A stretch of 64,000 nt of DNA from Bacteroidales bacterium (GTDB lineage Bacteria; Bacteroidota; Bacteroidia; Bacteroidales; F082). Every line of letters begins with the position of its first letter. The first letter of the stretch is position 1. The notes beneath the pieces were generated by a model. That model saw only the letters and a program-made list of their open reading frames with translations. It was not told where the DNA came from and made no database searches. The stretch lies in contig JAFUVT010000030.1 of the NCBI GenBank assembly GCA_017477425.1, forward strand, positions 92,324 to 156,323. The letters are read 5' to 3'. Shown here in pieces: positions 43,085 to 51,845 of the stretch. Both the position numbers and the translations under genes were made by a program.

Positions 43085-44329
43085 TTATCTTTCAAACACC
43101 TGCTCAAACAAATCCAATTCCCGTTTAACAATTCCAATGTTTTTGGCAACGTTTCTCCAACGGGAGACCGCCTCTTTGACCTCGCTGATGATTTTTTCCG
43201 CTTCGTCTTTGCCAATCATGTATTCCTCGGAAGCCTCAAGGAGCAGGCTAAGGTCGGCTTTGTTCGTCGAAGCGGTGATGAGCAGGCTTTGGTATTCGCT
43301 TAATGTCGGGTTCATGTCGTATGCGGGAGAAAGAGTCCAACCTTTGGGACTCAGCAGGAAACCGTGGTTGCGGAAATGGTCGTCAGAGTTGCCAATGGCG
43401 ATATTGAAGGCCACCCGACGATAGAGCTGGCGCAGATTCTCCTCCACATTACAGCAGTTCTGAAGGATGAAATCCACCATGTCGAGATAGCCATGGCCCG
43501 TTTGGGCATCGCAGCCGTCCGTCAACCCAAGCAAGGTCATCGCAGAGGCAAAATGGATTCGTTTTCCGTCCGTCCTGTCAAAACGCTTGGAAAGCAGGGC
43601 ATGGTGTTTTTCGCCAGTCGGGATGACGCTGGTTTCAGCAGCGTTCACACCCGCCATTTTCGCCAAGCGATGGCTCAAATGCTCCCACAATGCGACATCG
43701 TAATCATCGTTTCGGGAAGGGAACTTGGCCACATAGAGGTTGCCGTCAGCGTCTCTCACGCTGGCTTTGGGTCGGGCACCGCCTAATGAACTGCCGGGTT
43801 GAAGAAGTTGTTGAATCCATTTCTTTTCAGGAAGTTGGTTCTGCTCTTCGCTCTTTTCAATTTCCATGCTGGCCATAGACAGTGTGCGAATGTCAGTCAA
43901 AGGCGGTATGCGAAGGGTGTCGTCGCTGTTGATGAAATCGCCTTCAAGAGTAGCCTTGAAACGGAAACCACCCATTCGCGAAAAGTCGTCGATACCCATC
44001 AAATAATCGTAGGAGGAAAGCTTTCTAACAGGCCTTTTCTCCTCGGCGGCTTGAATCTGCTCCCGTCGGTTCAGCAGCAAACGTCCCCAACGGTCGGGCA
44101 AGGCATCGCTGAAACAACCGAAAATGTCTCGGTTAGGTTGGGTATATTGTTGCCCAGGATAGTTGTTGATGTCAGCACTTAGAAAAAGGCTGCCGTACTT
44201 CCGGAGCCAATCGCTGTCGAACTTGAAGGCATACGAGACGGAGCCACGAAGCGATTCGTAGCCCAATTCGCCTACAAGAATTGGCTTATCCAACCAATCG
44301 AAATCCGCAAATACATACAGTGTTTTCAT
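43085..44329 (-). CDS. hipA: HipA-family kinase toxin
   Basis: 414 aa from the ATG at 44329. HipA-N region at 1-110 and kinase-like HipA-C region: GGARPKASVRD (substrate/ATP loop), YVAKFPS with the ATP-binding Lys, ALLSKRFDRT, the catalytic loop FNIAIGNSDDHFRNHGF, and SPAYDMNP with the metal-binding Asp. HipA-type toxins phosphorylate aminoacyl-tRNA synthetases or related targets and induce dormancy. The gene lies 6 bp after hipB, the usual type II antitoxin-toxin order. All catalytic residues appear intact. Confidence 0.92.
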   Translation of the reverse strand: MKTLYVFADFDWLDKPILVGELGYESLRGSVSYAFKFDSDWLRKYGSLFLSADINNYPGQQYTQPNRDIFGCFSDALPDRWGRLLLNRREQIQAAEEKRPVRKLSSYDYLMGIDDFSRMGGFRFKATLEGDFINSDDTLRIPPLTDIRTLSMASMEIEKSEEQNQLPEKKWIQQLLQPGSSLGGARPKASVRDADGNLYVAKFPSRNDDYDVALWEHLSHRLAKMAGVNAAETSVIPTGEKHHALLSKRFDRTDGKRIHFASAMTLLGLTDGCDAQTGHGYLDMVDFILQNCCNVEENLRQLYRRVAFNIAIGNSDDHFRNHGFLLSPKGWTLSPAYDMNPTLSEYQSLLITASTNKADLSLLLEASEEYMIGKDEAEKIISEVKEAVSRWRNVAKNIGIVKRELDLFEQVFER

Positions 44330-44335
44330 ACCCAA

Positions 44336-44653
44336 TCATTTTTTCGAAGCCCTTTCACGCGGTTTCAAGGCGAGGTCCTGCAAAGCGCGTCCCAGCTCGT
44401 CCTTCTGCGCCAAAAGCAGGATGTCATCGTCCAATTGCAAGGCGTAAAGGACTCGGAGATAGATTCCGATGGCCACAGTGGGTGTGCCTTTCTCGATGCG
44501 AGCCACCGTTAAAGGCGAACAAGTGGCACGCTCAGCCACTTGGGCCATGCTGAGATTACGGCGTAGACGAGCTAATTTTATCTGCTCGCCGACAGTCTGC
44601 ATCTTCTGTTCCAATTTCCTTGGCAACTTGGTGCCCATTGTAGTTTTGCTCAT
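44336..44653 (-). CDS. hipB: HipB-like Xre antitoxin
   Basis: 105 aa. Xre-family helix-turn-helix at about 20-75: GEQIKLARLRRNLSMAQVAERATCSPLTVARIEKG, seen as IKLARLRRNLSM, AQVAERATCS and PLTVARIEKG. A C-terminal helical and basic tail (LGRALQDLALKPRERASKK) probably contacts HipA. It should repress its own promoter and neutralise HipA. Start ATG at 44653; promoter box TATTTTTG at 44677-44684, 24 bp upstream. The stop lies 6 bp before the hipA ATG. Confidence 0.9.
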   Translation of the reverse strand: MSKTTMGTKLPRKLEQKMQTVGEQIKLARLRRNLSMAQVAERATCSPLTVARIEKGTPTVAIGIYLRVLYALQLDDDILLLAQKDELGRALQDLALKPRERASKK

Positions 44654-44676
44654 ATATCAACCAATAATTACGAATG

Positions 44677-44684
44677 CAAAAATA
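44677..44684 (-). promoter_or_regulatory. -7 promoter box (TATTTTTG) of hipBA
   Basis: TATTTTTG on the minus strand, 23 bp before the hipB ATG. Confidence 0.6.
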
Positions 44685-44727
44685 CAACTTTTTCTTTATT
44701 TTATGATAGGTTGTGAAAAAATGTAAC

Positions 44728-45027
44728 TTATTTCCGCTCCGTAAATGTTACATGCACCACATCACCAAAGGATTTTCCAATCCGTTTGCGGATGTCCTTG
44801 CGGATGCCGATGATATGACACGGCGTTCCCATGCGGACGATCTGTCCGTCGTAAGGCACGCCGTCGAAGGTGGCATGCACGGCAAGCCGTCCTTTTCCGA
44901 AGAGCGCCCTGATGTCGAACGGCACCTCCACATAAGCGGCATCCATCTCCTCGTTTTGCAAAATCACCGCATCGAATTCAAGAGTGTTGTTCGTATGGCT
45001 TAGGATTTCCTTTTTTGAAGTGTCCAT
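44728..45027 (-). CDS. DUF1905 domain protein
   Basis: 99 aa. The full DUF1905 domain is present: [36 protein letters not shown] in two parts ([17 protein letters not shown] and [10 protein letters not shown]), [19 protein letters not shown] and [14 protein letters not shown]. Function is unknown; the domain is often fused to a YdeI-like or bacteriocin-protection domain, but here it stands alone. It begins 12 bp after the glyoxalase-like gene, likely in the same operon. Confidence 0.9.
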   Translation of the reverse strand: MDTSKKEILSHTNNTLEFDAVILQNEEMDAAYVEVPFDIRALFGKGRLAVHATFDGVPYDGQIVRMGTPCHIIGIRKDIRKRIGKSFGDVVHVTFTERK

Positions 45028-45039
45028 AGTTTTAAGTGT

Positions 45040-45426
45040 TTATTTCTCGTAAAGCTCAATGGGAAGACCATCGGGGTCTTCGAAAAACAGGAAACGCCGT
45101 CCCGTGTATTCGTCAACTCGGGCGGGTTCGTGCTCGATGTTCAGTTGGTCCAACTCGGCAATGGCTTTCTCGATATCGTCAACCTCAAAGGCCAAATGCC
45201 TCAATCCCGTGGCTTCGGGGCGCGTCAGGCGCTGAGGCGGCGAGGGAAACGAGAACAGTTCTATGACATATTCCCCATTCAAAGCCAAATCCGTCTTGAA
45301 GGATTGCCTTTCTTCTCTATAATGTTCAGCAACCACTTGCAAACCAAGTACTTGCGTGTAGAAATCAAGGCTCTTTTTGTAGTCGGAGCAAATGATGGCG
45401 ATGTGGTGTATTTTGTTCAGATGCAT
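45040..45426 (-). CDS. VOC superfamily protein (glyoxalase-like, YaeR type)
   Basis: 128 aa, one pair of beta-alpha-beta-beta-beta units. HIAIICSDYKKSLDFYTQVLGL (seen as HHIAIICSDYKKSLDFY) and GLRHLAFEVDDIEKA hold the two metal-ligand His, with Glu in YVIELFSFP and PIELYEK. This matches the YaeR/SMU-type single-domain dioxygenase/glyoxalase group. It may detoxify an aldehyde or similar small molecule. A DUF1905 gene follows after 12 bp. Confidence 0.9.
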   Translation of the reverse strand: MHLNKIHHIAIICSDYKKSLDFYTQVLGLQVVAEHYREERQSFKTDLALNGEYVIELFSFPSPPQRLTRPEATGLRHLAFEVDDIEKAIAELDQLNIEHEPARVDEYTGRRFLFFEDPDGLPIELYEK

Positions 45427-45452
45427 AGTTCGTATTCCGAAGCAAAAGCAAG

Positions 45453-45486
45453 AAAAACCGAAGTTTTGGTAAAAACAACGGTTTTT
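45453..45486 (-). terminator. Intrinsic terminator after the flavodoxin-like gene
   Basis: AAAAACCG / CGGTTTTT stem with an 18-base loop, oriented with the T-run after the minus-strand gene at 45505. Confidence 0.65.
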
Positions 45487-45504
45487 GTTTGGCGTTGATG
45501 AAGT

Positions 45505-46122
45505 TTATCGGATGAAGTTGGTGTAAACCGTCTCTTCCCGTTCGGGCAAGCCGTTTTTCTCCTTCTCGGCGGCGATGGCTTTGACAAGGAAAGCCATGTT
45601 GCGGGCGAGGATGCGAAGGTTTTGGACGCCTTCCTCATCGCGCATCACATCTTCCATCGAATAGCCGTGAACCATGTTCCAATAACGTCCCGAAGCGATA
45701 GGCATCTCGCTGATGGTGAAGTATTTGTTCATCTGGTCGAAGGTGGCGGTGGTGCCAGCGCGACGCGCCGAGACCACGGCGACCCCGACTTTCATGCGCT
45801 TGCTGAAAGGCGTACTGAAGAAAAAGCGGTCGAGGAACGAATTCATCGTGCCCGCCAAGCCAGCGTAATACACCGGCGAGCCGATGACCAAGGCATCGGC
45901 CTGCTCGAATTTCGGGGCCAGCTCGTTCACCAAGTCATCGAAAACGCAACGCCCGAGTTCGCTGCATTTGAAACAGGCAATACAACCACGTATGTTCTTG
46001 TTTCCGACATGGACGATTTCGGCCTCAATGCCGTTCTTTTCCAGTTCCTTGGCCACGATGCCTAAGGCCGTGGCCGTGCAGCCATTGGCGTGCGGGCTGC
46101 CGTTGATTAAAAGTGCTTTCAT
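45505..46122 (-). CDS. NAD(P)H-dependent FMN reductase / flavodoxin-family protein
   Basis: 205 aa. Flavodoxin-like fold with the FMN phosphate loop INGSPHANGCTATAL (6-20), a Cys-rich loop GCIACFKCSELGRC (47-60) of the type that binds an iron-sulfur cluster or forms disulfides in iron-sulfur flavoproteins, and GSPVYYAGLAGTMNSFLDR (81-99) as second FMN loop. Probably a quinone or metal-chelate reductase. A second flavodoxin-family protein is at 56125. Promoter TAATTTTG at 46166-46173 overlaps the start of the 44-bp duplicated sequence. Confidence 0.9.
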   Translation of the reverse strand: MKALLINGSPHANGCTATALGIVAKELEKNGIEAEIVHVGNKNIRGCIACFKCSELGRCVFDDLVNELAPKFEQADALVIGSPVYYAGLAGTMNSFLDRFFFSTPFSKRMKVGVAVVSARRAGTTATFDQMNKYFTISEMPIASGRYWNMVHGYSMEDVMRDEEGVQNLRILARNMAFLVKAIAAEKEKNGLPEREETVYTNFIR

Positions 46123-46165
46123 ATTCGATAAAATCCTTTTTATTCGCTAATCATTGAATTTTGCG

Positions 46166-46173
46166 CAAAATTA
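46166..46173 (-). promoter_or_regulatory. -7 promoter box (TAATTTTG) of the flavodoxin-like gene
   Basis: TAATTTTG on the minus strand, 43 bp before the ATG; abuts the 44-bp duplicated sequence. Confidence 0.55.
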
Positions 46174-46216
46174 CATTTTCTTTTCCAAAAACGGAATTAT
46201 GTTTTGCCGTTTCGTG
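46173..46216. repeat. 44-bp duplicated sequence, copy 1
   Basis: Begins ACATTTTCTTTTCCAAAAAC and ends GCCGTTTCGTG. It is identical to 47905-47948 at 42 of 44 positions, in the same orientation, so the pair flanks pyrG. Contains the hairpin AAACGG/CCGTTT and may act as the pyrG terminator here. Confidence 0.85.
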
Positions 46217-46232
46217 AAAATTTGAAAGTCTT

Positions 46233-47840
46233 TCATTGCATTTCAGATATGCACGCCCTTACAAAACTCATAAACAGCGGATGCGGATGGAGCACCGTGC
46301 TGCTGTACTCGGGATGGAACTGCGTGCCGATGTACCAACGCAGGCTGGGTATCTCGACGATTTCCACCAAGTTGGCCGCAGGATTGACGCCCACACACTG
46401 CATTCCATTGCGCTGGTATTCCTCCAAATAGCGGTTGTTGAACTCATAGCGGTGACGGTGGCGTTCCTTCACCAAGGGCTGTTCGCCATAGGCTTCCCAG
46501 GTCTTGCTGCCTTCGCGTACTTCGCAGTCGTATGCACCAAGGCGCATCGTGCCACCCATCTGCGTGATGGTCTTCTGCTCCTCCATGATGTCGATGACAT
46601 TGTGTGGCGTGGTTTGGTCCATCTCGCGACTGTTGGCATCGGCATAGCCGAGCACGTTGCGGGCAAACTCAATGACCATCATCTGCATCCCGAGGCAGAT
46701 GCCGAAGGTGGGAATGTCGTGGGTGCGGGTGTATTCGGCGGCGATGATCTTGCCTTCGATGCCGCGCTGGCCGAAACCTGGACAGATGACGATGCCGTTC
46801 ATGCCCGCTAGTTTCTCGGCTACATTCTCCCGCGTGATGTACTCGCTGTTGATGAAATGGGTCTTCACCTTGCGGTCGTTGTAGGTGCCAGCGTGGGCGA
46901 GGCTCTCCAAGATGCTCTTGTAGGCGTCCTGAAGGTCGTATTTCCCGACGAGGCCGATGTCGAGGATTTCCGTGGCGTTTTTGCGACGTTCGAGGAAGTC
47001 GTGCCAAGGACCCAGTTCGGGCACTTCGCCAGGCGTGAGCCCCATCTTCTTTAGGCAGATGGCATCGAGGCCCTGACGCTGCATGTTGACTGGCACCTCG
47101 TAGATGCTGGGCAGGTCCTGGCTTTGGATGACGGCCTCCACCTCCACGTTGCAGAAGTGGGCCACCTTGTGGCGGATGTCGTCGCTGAGGTCGTGTTCGG
47201 TACGGAGTACCAGCACCTCGGGTTGGATGCCGAGCCCTTGCAGCTGCTTGACACTGGTTTGTGTGGGTTTGGTCTTGAGCTCGCCAGCGGCGGCGAGGTA
47301 GGGGACGAAGGTGAGATGCACGTTGAGTGCGCGTTGCGGACCCAGCTCCCAGCGCAGTTGACGGATGGCTTCAAGGAACGGCTGGCTCTCGATATCGCCA
47401 ATGGTGCCGCCAATCTCGGTGATGACGAAGTCGAAATGGCGTTTGGTGGCGTTAAGCAGGATGCGCCGCTTGATTTCGTCGGTGATGTGGGGCACCACCT
47501 GAATGGTCTTGCCAAGGTAGTCGCCGCGCCGCTCTCGTTCGATGACGCTGAGGTAGATGCGACCCGTGGTCACACTGTTGTCGCGGGTGGTCTGTATGCC
47601 CGTGAAACGCTCGTAGTGACCGAGGTCGAGATCGGTCTCCTGGCCGTCGGCGGTCACATAGCACTCGCCGTGTTCGTAGGGATTGAGAGTCCCTGGGTCG
47701 ATGTTAATGTAAGGGTCGAATTTCTGAATGGTGATTTCGTAGCCGCGTGCTTGCAGCAACTTGCCGAGCGAGGCAGAGATGATGCCTTTGCCGAGCGAGG
47801 AGGCCACGCCTCCTGTGATGAAGATGTAACGAGTTTCCAT
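46233..47840 (-). CDS. pyrG: CTP synthase
   Basis: 535 aa, normal length. The synthetase domain (1-265) has ITGGVASSLGKGI (ATP P-loop), CYVTADGQETDLDLGHYERF in parts (DGQETDLDLG), and the glutamine amidotransferase domain (290-535) has GICLGMQMMVIEFA with the nucleophile Cys and the QFHPEYSST catalytic His/Glu. It converts UTP to CTP with glutamine as nitrogen donor. Monocistronic with promoter TATTTTTG at 47864-47871 and flanked on both sides by a 44-bp direct duplication. Confidence 0.98.
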   Translation of the reverse strand: METRYIFITGGVASSLGKGIISASLGKLLQARGYEITIQKFDPYINIDPGTLNPYEHGECYVTADGQETDLDLGHYERFTGIQTTRDNSVTTGRIYLSVIERERRGDYLGKTIQVVPHITDEIKRRILLNATKRHFDFVITEIGGTIGDIESQPFLEAIRQLRWELGPQRALNVHLTFVPYLAAAGELKTKPTQTSVKQLQGLGIQPEVLVLRTEHDLSDDIRHKVAHFCNVEVEAVIQSQDLPSIYEVPVNMQRQGLDAICLKKMGLTPGEVPELGPWHDFLERRKNATEILDIGLVGKYDLQDAYKSILESLAHAGTYNDRKVKTHFINSEYITRENVAEKLAGMNGIVICPGFGQRGIEGKIIAAEYTRTHDIPTFGICLGMQMMVIEFARNVLGYADANSREMDQTTPHNVIDIMEEQKTITQMGGTMRLGAYDCEVREGSKTWEAYGEQPLVKERHRHRYEFNNRYLEEYQRNGMQCVGVNPAANLVEIVEIPSLRWYIGTQFHPEYSSTVLHPHPLFMSFVRACISEMQ

Positions 47841-47863
47841 AAACTATCCGTGTTTATGGACTG

Positions 47864-47871
47864 CAAAAATA
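47864..47871 (-). promoter_or_regulatory. -7 promoter box (TATTTTTG) of pyrG
   Basis: TATTTTTG on the minus strand, 23 bp before the pyrG ATG. Confidence 0.6.
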
Positions 47872-47904
47872 GTTCTTTTTTCACTTTGTTGGTTTTCAAA
47901 AACC

Positions 47905-47948
47905 ACATTTTCTTTTCCAAAAACGGAATTTTGTTTTGCCGTTTCGCG
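47905..47948. repeat. 44-bp duplicated sequence, copy 2
   Basis: 42/44 identity to 46173-46216, same orientation. It lies between the divergent pyrG and pdx-regulator genes, 35 bp before the regulator ATG, so it may hold regulatory sites of either. Confidence 0.85.
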
Positions 47949-47983
47949 GAAAATTGCGCTCTTTGCAGTCAAATTCGAGCGAG

Positions 47984-48922
47984 ATGAAAACCATTTTGAG
48001 CATTACGGGTAGCGACGGCACGGGCGGTTCGGGCGTGCAGGCCGACATCCGCACCATCACCGCCCTGGGCACGAAGGCCGCCACCGCCATCACCAGCATC
48101 ACCGCGCAAAGCACCTTGGGCATCCAGTCGTTCTTCGACCTGCCCGCCGCCGTGGTCGGCAGCCAAATCGAGGCGATTTTCAACGACGAGGAGCCGCAGA
48201 CCGTCAAAATCGGAATGTTGCGCCGCACGGATGTGGTGGTGACCGTGGCAGAAATCCTGAAACGCTACCGCCCGAAGCACATCATCTTCGACCCCGTGGT
48301 GCGCTCCGCCAACGGCGACGAACTGATGTCCGCCGAGGTGATGCAAGCCGTCAGGAAACACCTGCTGCCTTTGTGCACCTTGGTCATCGTACGCGCCGAG
48401 GACAAAGATCTTTTCAAGATTCAAAACCAAAAACTTTTGGTTATCAACAAATTGCAAGGTCACGGACACGGCAACTTGCTTTCGTCCGCCATCGCCGTGA
48501 TGCTCAGTCGCGGCGCGGATTTGCCAACCGCCATCGCCGAAGCGGAAAAATATTTGGAACAGCTCTCGCCCGAGCCGACCGAGCAAAACGGTCGCGCCGC
48601 CGCGCTTTACAACCGTTTCCTCGACAGCGTGGAACGCTTCTTTGCGCATTACAACGACGTGGCGTTTTATGCCGAGCAACTCAATGTGAGCAGCCGCTAT
48701 CTGGCGCAGGTCACGAAACGCTTTGCCGGCAAGTCGCCCAAGACGATGATCGACGAACGCATCGTCCGCGAAATCGAGCAACGGCTGCGGCATTCCGACC
48801 AAACCGTGCAGGAAATCGCCATCGGACTGGGCTTCAGCTCGCAGGCGCAACTCTCGCGTTTCTTCCGAAAAATGAGACACTTATCACCGACACAATATCG
48901 TAATAAAACAAAAGGTGCCTGA
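47984..48922 (+). CDS. ThiD/pyridoxal-kinase-like domain fused to an AraC-type DNA-binding domain; probable vitamin B6 regulator
   Basis: 312 aa from the ATG at 47984. Residues 1-200 resemble HMP-phosphate/pyridoxal kinases ([32 protein letters not shown], [20 protein letters not shown]). The catalytic HGTGC loop is H-G-H-G-N (160-164), so the anion hole and nucleophile-activating Cys are lost and kinase activity is doubtful. Residues 205-310 are an AraC helix-turn-helix pair ([38 protein letters not shown]). Directly upstream of pdxS-pdxT, so the domain probably senses pyridoxine, pyridoxal or PLP. Last codons and stop overlap a half palindromic element. Confidence 0.87.
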   Translation: MKTILSITGSDGTGGSGVQADIRTITALGTKAATAITSITAQSTLGIQSFFDLPAAVVGSQIEAIFNDEEPQTVKIGMLRRTDVVVTVAEILKRYRPKHIIFDPVVRSANGDELMSAEVMQAVRKHLLPLCTLVIVRAEDKDLFKIQNQKLLVINKLQGHGHGNLLSSAIAVMLSRGADLPTAIAEAEKYLEQLSPEPTEQNGRAAALYNRFLDSVERFFAHYNDVAFYAEQLNVSSRYLAQVTKRFAGKSPKTMIDERIVREIEQRLRHSDQTVQEIAIGLGFSSQAQLSRFFRKMRHLSPTQYRNKTKGA

Positions 48923-48941
48923 GCCTGTCGAAGGCCCGACC
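48914..48941. repeat. Palindromic element, half copy E (on a stop codon)
   Basis: TGAGCCTGTCGAA at 48920-48932 within GGTGCC...GGCCCGACC. Its TGA provides the stop codon of the regulator gene and the last residues KGA. Confidence 0.75.
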
Positions 48942-48960
48942 CAAAACTAAAACTACTACT

Positions 48961-49836
48961 ATGAATAACGAAAGACAACAACTCAACCGCCAACTCGCGC
49001 AGATGCTGAAAGGCGGTGTCATCATGGACGTAACTACGCCCGAACAAGCCCGTATCGCCGAAGCCGCTGGAGCCTGCGCGGTGATGGCTTTGGAACGCAT
49101 TCCCGCCGACATCCGCGCGGCAGGCGGCGTGTCGCGTATGAGCGACCCGAAGATGATTCGTGGCATTCAGGAAGCCGTCAGCATTCCCGTGATGGCGAAA
49201 TGTCGCATCGGGCACATCGCCGAGGCCCAAATCCTGCAAGCCATCGACATTGACTACATTGACGAAAGCGAAGTCCTCTCCCCTGCCGACGATGTCTATC
49301 ACATCGACAAGACCCTGTTCCGCGTGCCTTTCGTGTGCGGAGCGCGCAATCTGGGCGAGGCTTTGCGCCGCATTGCCGAAGGTGCCACGATGATCCGCAC
49401 CAAAGGCGAGCCTGGCACGGGCGACATCGTCCAAGCGGTGCGCCACATGCGTTGCATGCAAAGCGAAATCCGAAAACTTGTGGCGATGCGCGACGATGAG
49501 CTTTTTGAGGCCGCCAAGCAGCTTCAGGTGCCTTACGATTTGGTGGTTTTCGTCCACGAGAACGGCAAGCTGCCCGTGGTGAATTTCGCCGCTGGTGGCG
49601 TAGCCACTCCCGCCGACGCCGCGCTGATGATGCAACTCGGCGCCGAGGGCGTGTTTGTGGGCAGCGGCATCTTCAAGAGCGGCAATCCCGCCAAACGCGC
49701 CGCCGCCATCGTGCAAGCCGTGACCAACTACACCGACGCGAAACGGCTCGCCGAGCTTTCGGAGGACTTGGGCGAGGCGATGGTGGGCATCAACGAACAG
49801 GAAATCGCGCTGCTGATGGCGGAGAGAGGGCAATGA
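48961..49836 (+). CDS. pdxS: Pyridoxal 5'-phosphate synthase, PdxS subunit
   Basis: 291 aa, (beta-alpha)8 barrel. Signatures: [18 protein letters not shown] (18-35), [24 protein letters not shown] in parts ([14 protein letters not shown]), MAKCRIGH with the second catalytic Lys, [23 protein letters not shown], and [24 protein letters not shown] ([12 protein letters not shown]). It makes PLP from ribose 5-phosphate, glyceraldehyde 3-phosphate and ammonia supplied by PdxT. pdxT follows after 1 bp; the regulator gene lies 38 bp upstream. Strong C-ending codon bias. Confidence 0.98.
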   Translation: MNNERQQLNRQLAQMLKGGVIMDVTTPEQARIAEAAGACAVMALERIPADIRAAGGVSRMSDPKMIRGIQEAVSIPVMAKCRIGHIAEAQILQAIDIDYIDESEVLSPADDVYHIDKTLFRVPFVCGARNLGEALRRIAEGATMIRTKGEPGTGDIVQAVRHMRCMQSEIRKLVAMRDDELFEAAKQLQVPYDLVVFVHENGKLPVVNFAAGGVATPADAALMMQLGAEGVFVGSGIFKSGNPAKRAAAIVQAVTNYTDAKRLAELSEDLGEAMVGINEQEIALLMAERGQ

Positions 49837-49837
49837 G

Positions 49838-50404
49838 ATGAAGATTGGCGTTTTCGCATTGCAAGGGGCATTTGCCGAACATGTGCAAATGCTCCATCGC
49901 CTTGGTGCAGAGGCGTTTGAAATCCATTCGCCCGCCGATTGGGAACGGGAAAAAGACGGCATCATCCTGCCCGGCGGCGAAAGCACGGCACAACTGAAAC
50001 TGCTACACGACCTTGGCCTGTTCGATGCCGTCAAAGCGGCCATCGAACGCGGTTTGCCCGTCTTCGGCACTTGCGCGGGGATGATTCTTTTGGCCAAGGA
50101 AGCGACCAACGACTCTCGCTGTCGCCTCGCCACGATGGACATCCGCGTGCGCCGCAATGCCTACGGACGACAATTGGGCAGTTTCCACACTTTAAGCTCA
50201 ATGAAAGGCATCGGCGACGACATTCCCATGACCTTCATCCGCGCCCCGTATATTGCAGAAGTTCTATCACCTTATTGTGAGGTTCTTGCCGAAGTCAATG
50301 GGCACATTGTGGCTGCCCGGCAAGGCAATCAATTGGTCACTTCATTCCATCCCGAATTGGATGATGACTTGCGGGTGCATGAGTGGTTTTTAGAATTATG
50401 CTGA
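49838..50404 (+). CDS. pdxT: Pyridoxal 5'-phosphate synthase, glutaminase subunit PdxT
   Basis: 188 aa, class I glutamine amidotransferase. GVFALQGAFAEHVQML at the start, LPGGESTAQLKLL, the nucleophile elbow GTCAGMILLA with catalytic Cys, RNAYGRQLGSF, and the catalytic His/Glu in TSFHPELDDD. It hydrolyses glutamine and channels ammonia to PdxS in the 12+12 complex. Start 1 bp after the pdxS stop, indicating translational coupling. The operon ends here, convergent with the DUF4143 ATPase gene. Confidence 0.97.
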   Translation: MKIGVFALQGAFAEHVQMLHRLGAEAFEIHSPADWEREKDGIILPGGESTAQLKLLHDLGLFDAVKAAIERGLPVFGTCAGMILLAKEATNDSRCRLATMDIRVRRNAYGRQLGSFHTLSSMKGIGDDIPMTFIRAPYIAEVLSPYCEVLAEVNGHIVAARQGNQLVTSFHPELDDDLRVHEWFLELC

Positions 50405-50431
50405 AGGCGTTACGTCCCCGTGGAAACGGCC

Positions 50432-51811
50432 TTAATTGCTTAGCAATCGTTCCATTTGCGACATGGCGAACAGGGGGCAGATAGTGACATGGCGAACCGC
50501 ATTGGCTCTTTCCTTGTCAGTATAGTCAAACGCCCCGAAATTCTCCAATGAACATCTGACAGCACGATCCAAGTTCTTCTCGCCCATGAAGTTCCATAGG
50601 CTCTTCATGCCGCCTTGTGTTCCCGCTTTCACTTCAATTGGCAAAACCGTTGATTTGTATGTAGTTAAATAATCGACCTCCGATAAGGAGTTCTTCGATT
50701 GTCGAACCCAATAATAAAGGTCGTGGCGAATGTTGGGCGTGCGATAGCGCAACAGTTCCAATCCAGCCAGCATTTCGGCCATCGGGCCTTTGTTGACCAA
50801 GTCGGCAACCTCGTCGGTAAGGATGTGCGTAGTGAGTTCGGTGATGTCGCCTGTGGTCATGTTCAGCAGACGAAGCATCAGACCCGTGTCGAGCAACAGC
50901 ATTTTGCGATAGCTCGAATCGGCTCCACTGCCCAAAGGCAAGCCGTTGGCATCCGTATTGGTCACTGGAATCAAGATGCCAGCCTGAACCAACATCTCAA
51001 GGGCTTTTTTCACCTCGTTGACCTTGTAGCCCTCGCCAACGCGCGTGTACACGAACTTTTTGGTGGCTTGCACCGCCGCGCTTCGAAGCGTCTGCCGAAG
51101 CAATACCGAATCCACTTTTTTCTTGTACTTCGAAAAATCGTCTTCGTAGGTGACAGCAATATCATCCTGCACCTCCTTACAAACCAGATAATCGTGCGTA
51201 TCAATCCATTTGGCAACCACTTCAGGCATTCCTCCAACGAGGATATAAGTCCGGAACAACTCGATTAATTTTAGATGTATCGGCTCTGGCAACGGCTGAG
51301 TCAAAGTTGCTTGATTACGAGCCTCCAACAGCAATTGCTCTCCGTTGGCCAACAGGAATTCGTCGAAGGTCATCGGAAACATGAACATGGAATGAATGCG
51401 ACCGACACCGAAAGTGGGAAGCTCCTCAAGGGCAAACTCCAAAAGGGAACCTGCGGCCACGACATGCAATTCCGGCAAATCCTCCTTGAAGAAACGCAAC
51501 GACATGATGGCCTCGGAGCAGGATTGAATCTCGTCGAGAAAAAGCAGCGTCTTGCTGGCTTCAATAGGGATTCCCGCCATTGCCGCCATCTGCGGGACGA
51601 TTCTGCGGACATCCAAATCGTTCTGGAACAACTGCTTATAAACAGGCTGACGCTCAAAGTTGATTTCCACAAAATAATCGAACTGCTCGGCCAAATGACG
51701 AACTGCCGTCGATTTGCCCACTTGCCGCGCACCGCGCAGCAACAGGGGCTTGTGCGAAGTCTGGGAAGCCCATTCTGAAAGGTATTTGTCAATCAGTCTC
51801 GGATAATACAT
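50432..51811 (-). CDS. AAA_14/DUF4143 ATPase
   Basis: 459 aa. Walker A LRGARQVGKST (26-36), Walker B TLLFLDEIQ followed by SCSEAIMSLRFF, AAGSLLEFAL, then FPMTFDEFLLA and a long winged-helix/DUF4143 region ending in a PD-(D/E)xK-like strand (LSEVDYLTTYKSTVLPIEVK in parts: EVDYLTTY and LPIEVKAG). It is distinct from the ATPase at 17420 (low identity, different subgroup) but shares its promoter design: a TATCTTTG box preceded by three repeats with an exact 33-bp period. Solitary gene between pdxT and a deiminase gene. Function unknown for the family. Confidence 0.9.
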   Translation of the reverse strand: MYYPRLIDKYLSEWASQTSHKPLLLRGARQVGKSTAVRHLAEQFDYFVEINFERQPVYKQLFQNDLDVRRIVPQMAAMAGIPIEASKTLLFLDEIQSCSEAIMSLRFFKEDLPELHVVAAGSLLEFALEELPTFGVGRIHSMFMFPMTFDEFLLANGEQLLLEARNQATLTQPLPEPIHLKLIELFRTYILVGGMPEVVAKWIDTHDYLVCKEVQDDIAVTYEDDFSKYKKKVDSVLLRQTLRSAAVQATKKFVYTRVGEGYKVNEVKKALEMLVQAGILIPVTNTDANGLPLGSGADSSYRKMLLLDTGLMLRLLNMTTGDITELTTHILTDEVADLVNKGPMAEMLAGLELLRYRTPNIRHDLYYWVRQSKNSLSEVDYLTTYKSTVLPIEVKAGTQGGMKSLWNFMGEKNLDRAVRCSLENFGAFDYTDKERANAVRHVTICPLFAMSQMERLLSN

Positions 51812-51831
51812 ATTTTCAATGTTTTACGCCG

Positions 51832-51839
51832 CAAAGATA
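51832..51839 (-). promoter_or_regulatory. -7 promoter box (TATCTTTG) of the second DUF4143 ATPase
   Basis: TATCTTTG on the minus strand, 20 bp before the ATG; the 33-bp repeat array begins 6 bp upstream. Confidence 0.65.
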
Positions 51840-51845
51840 CAAATA

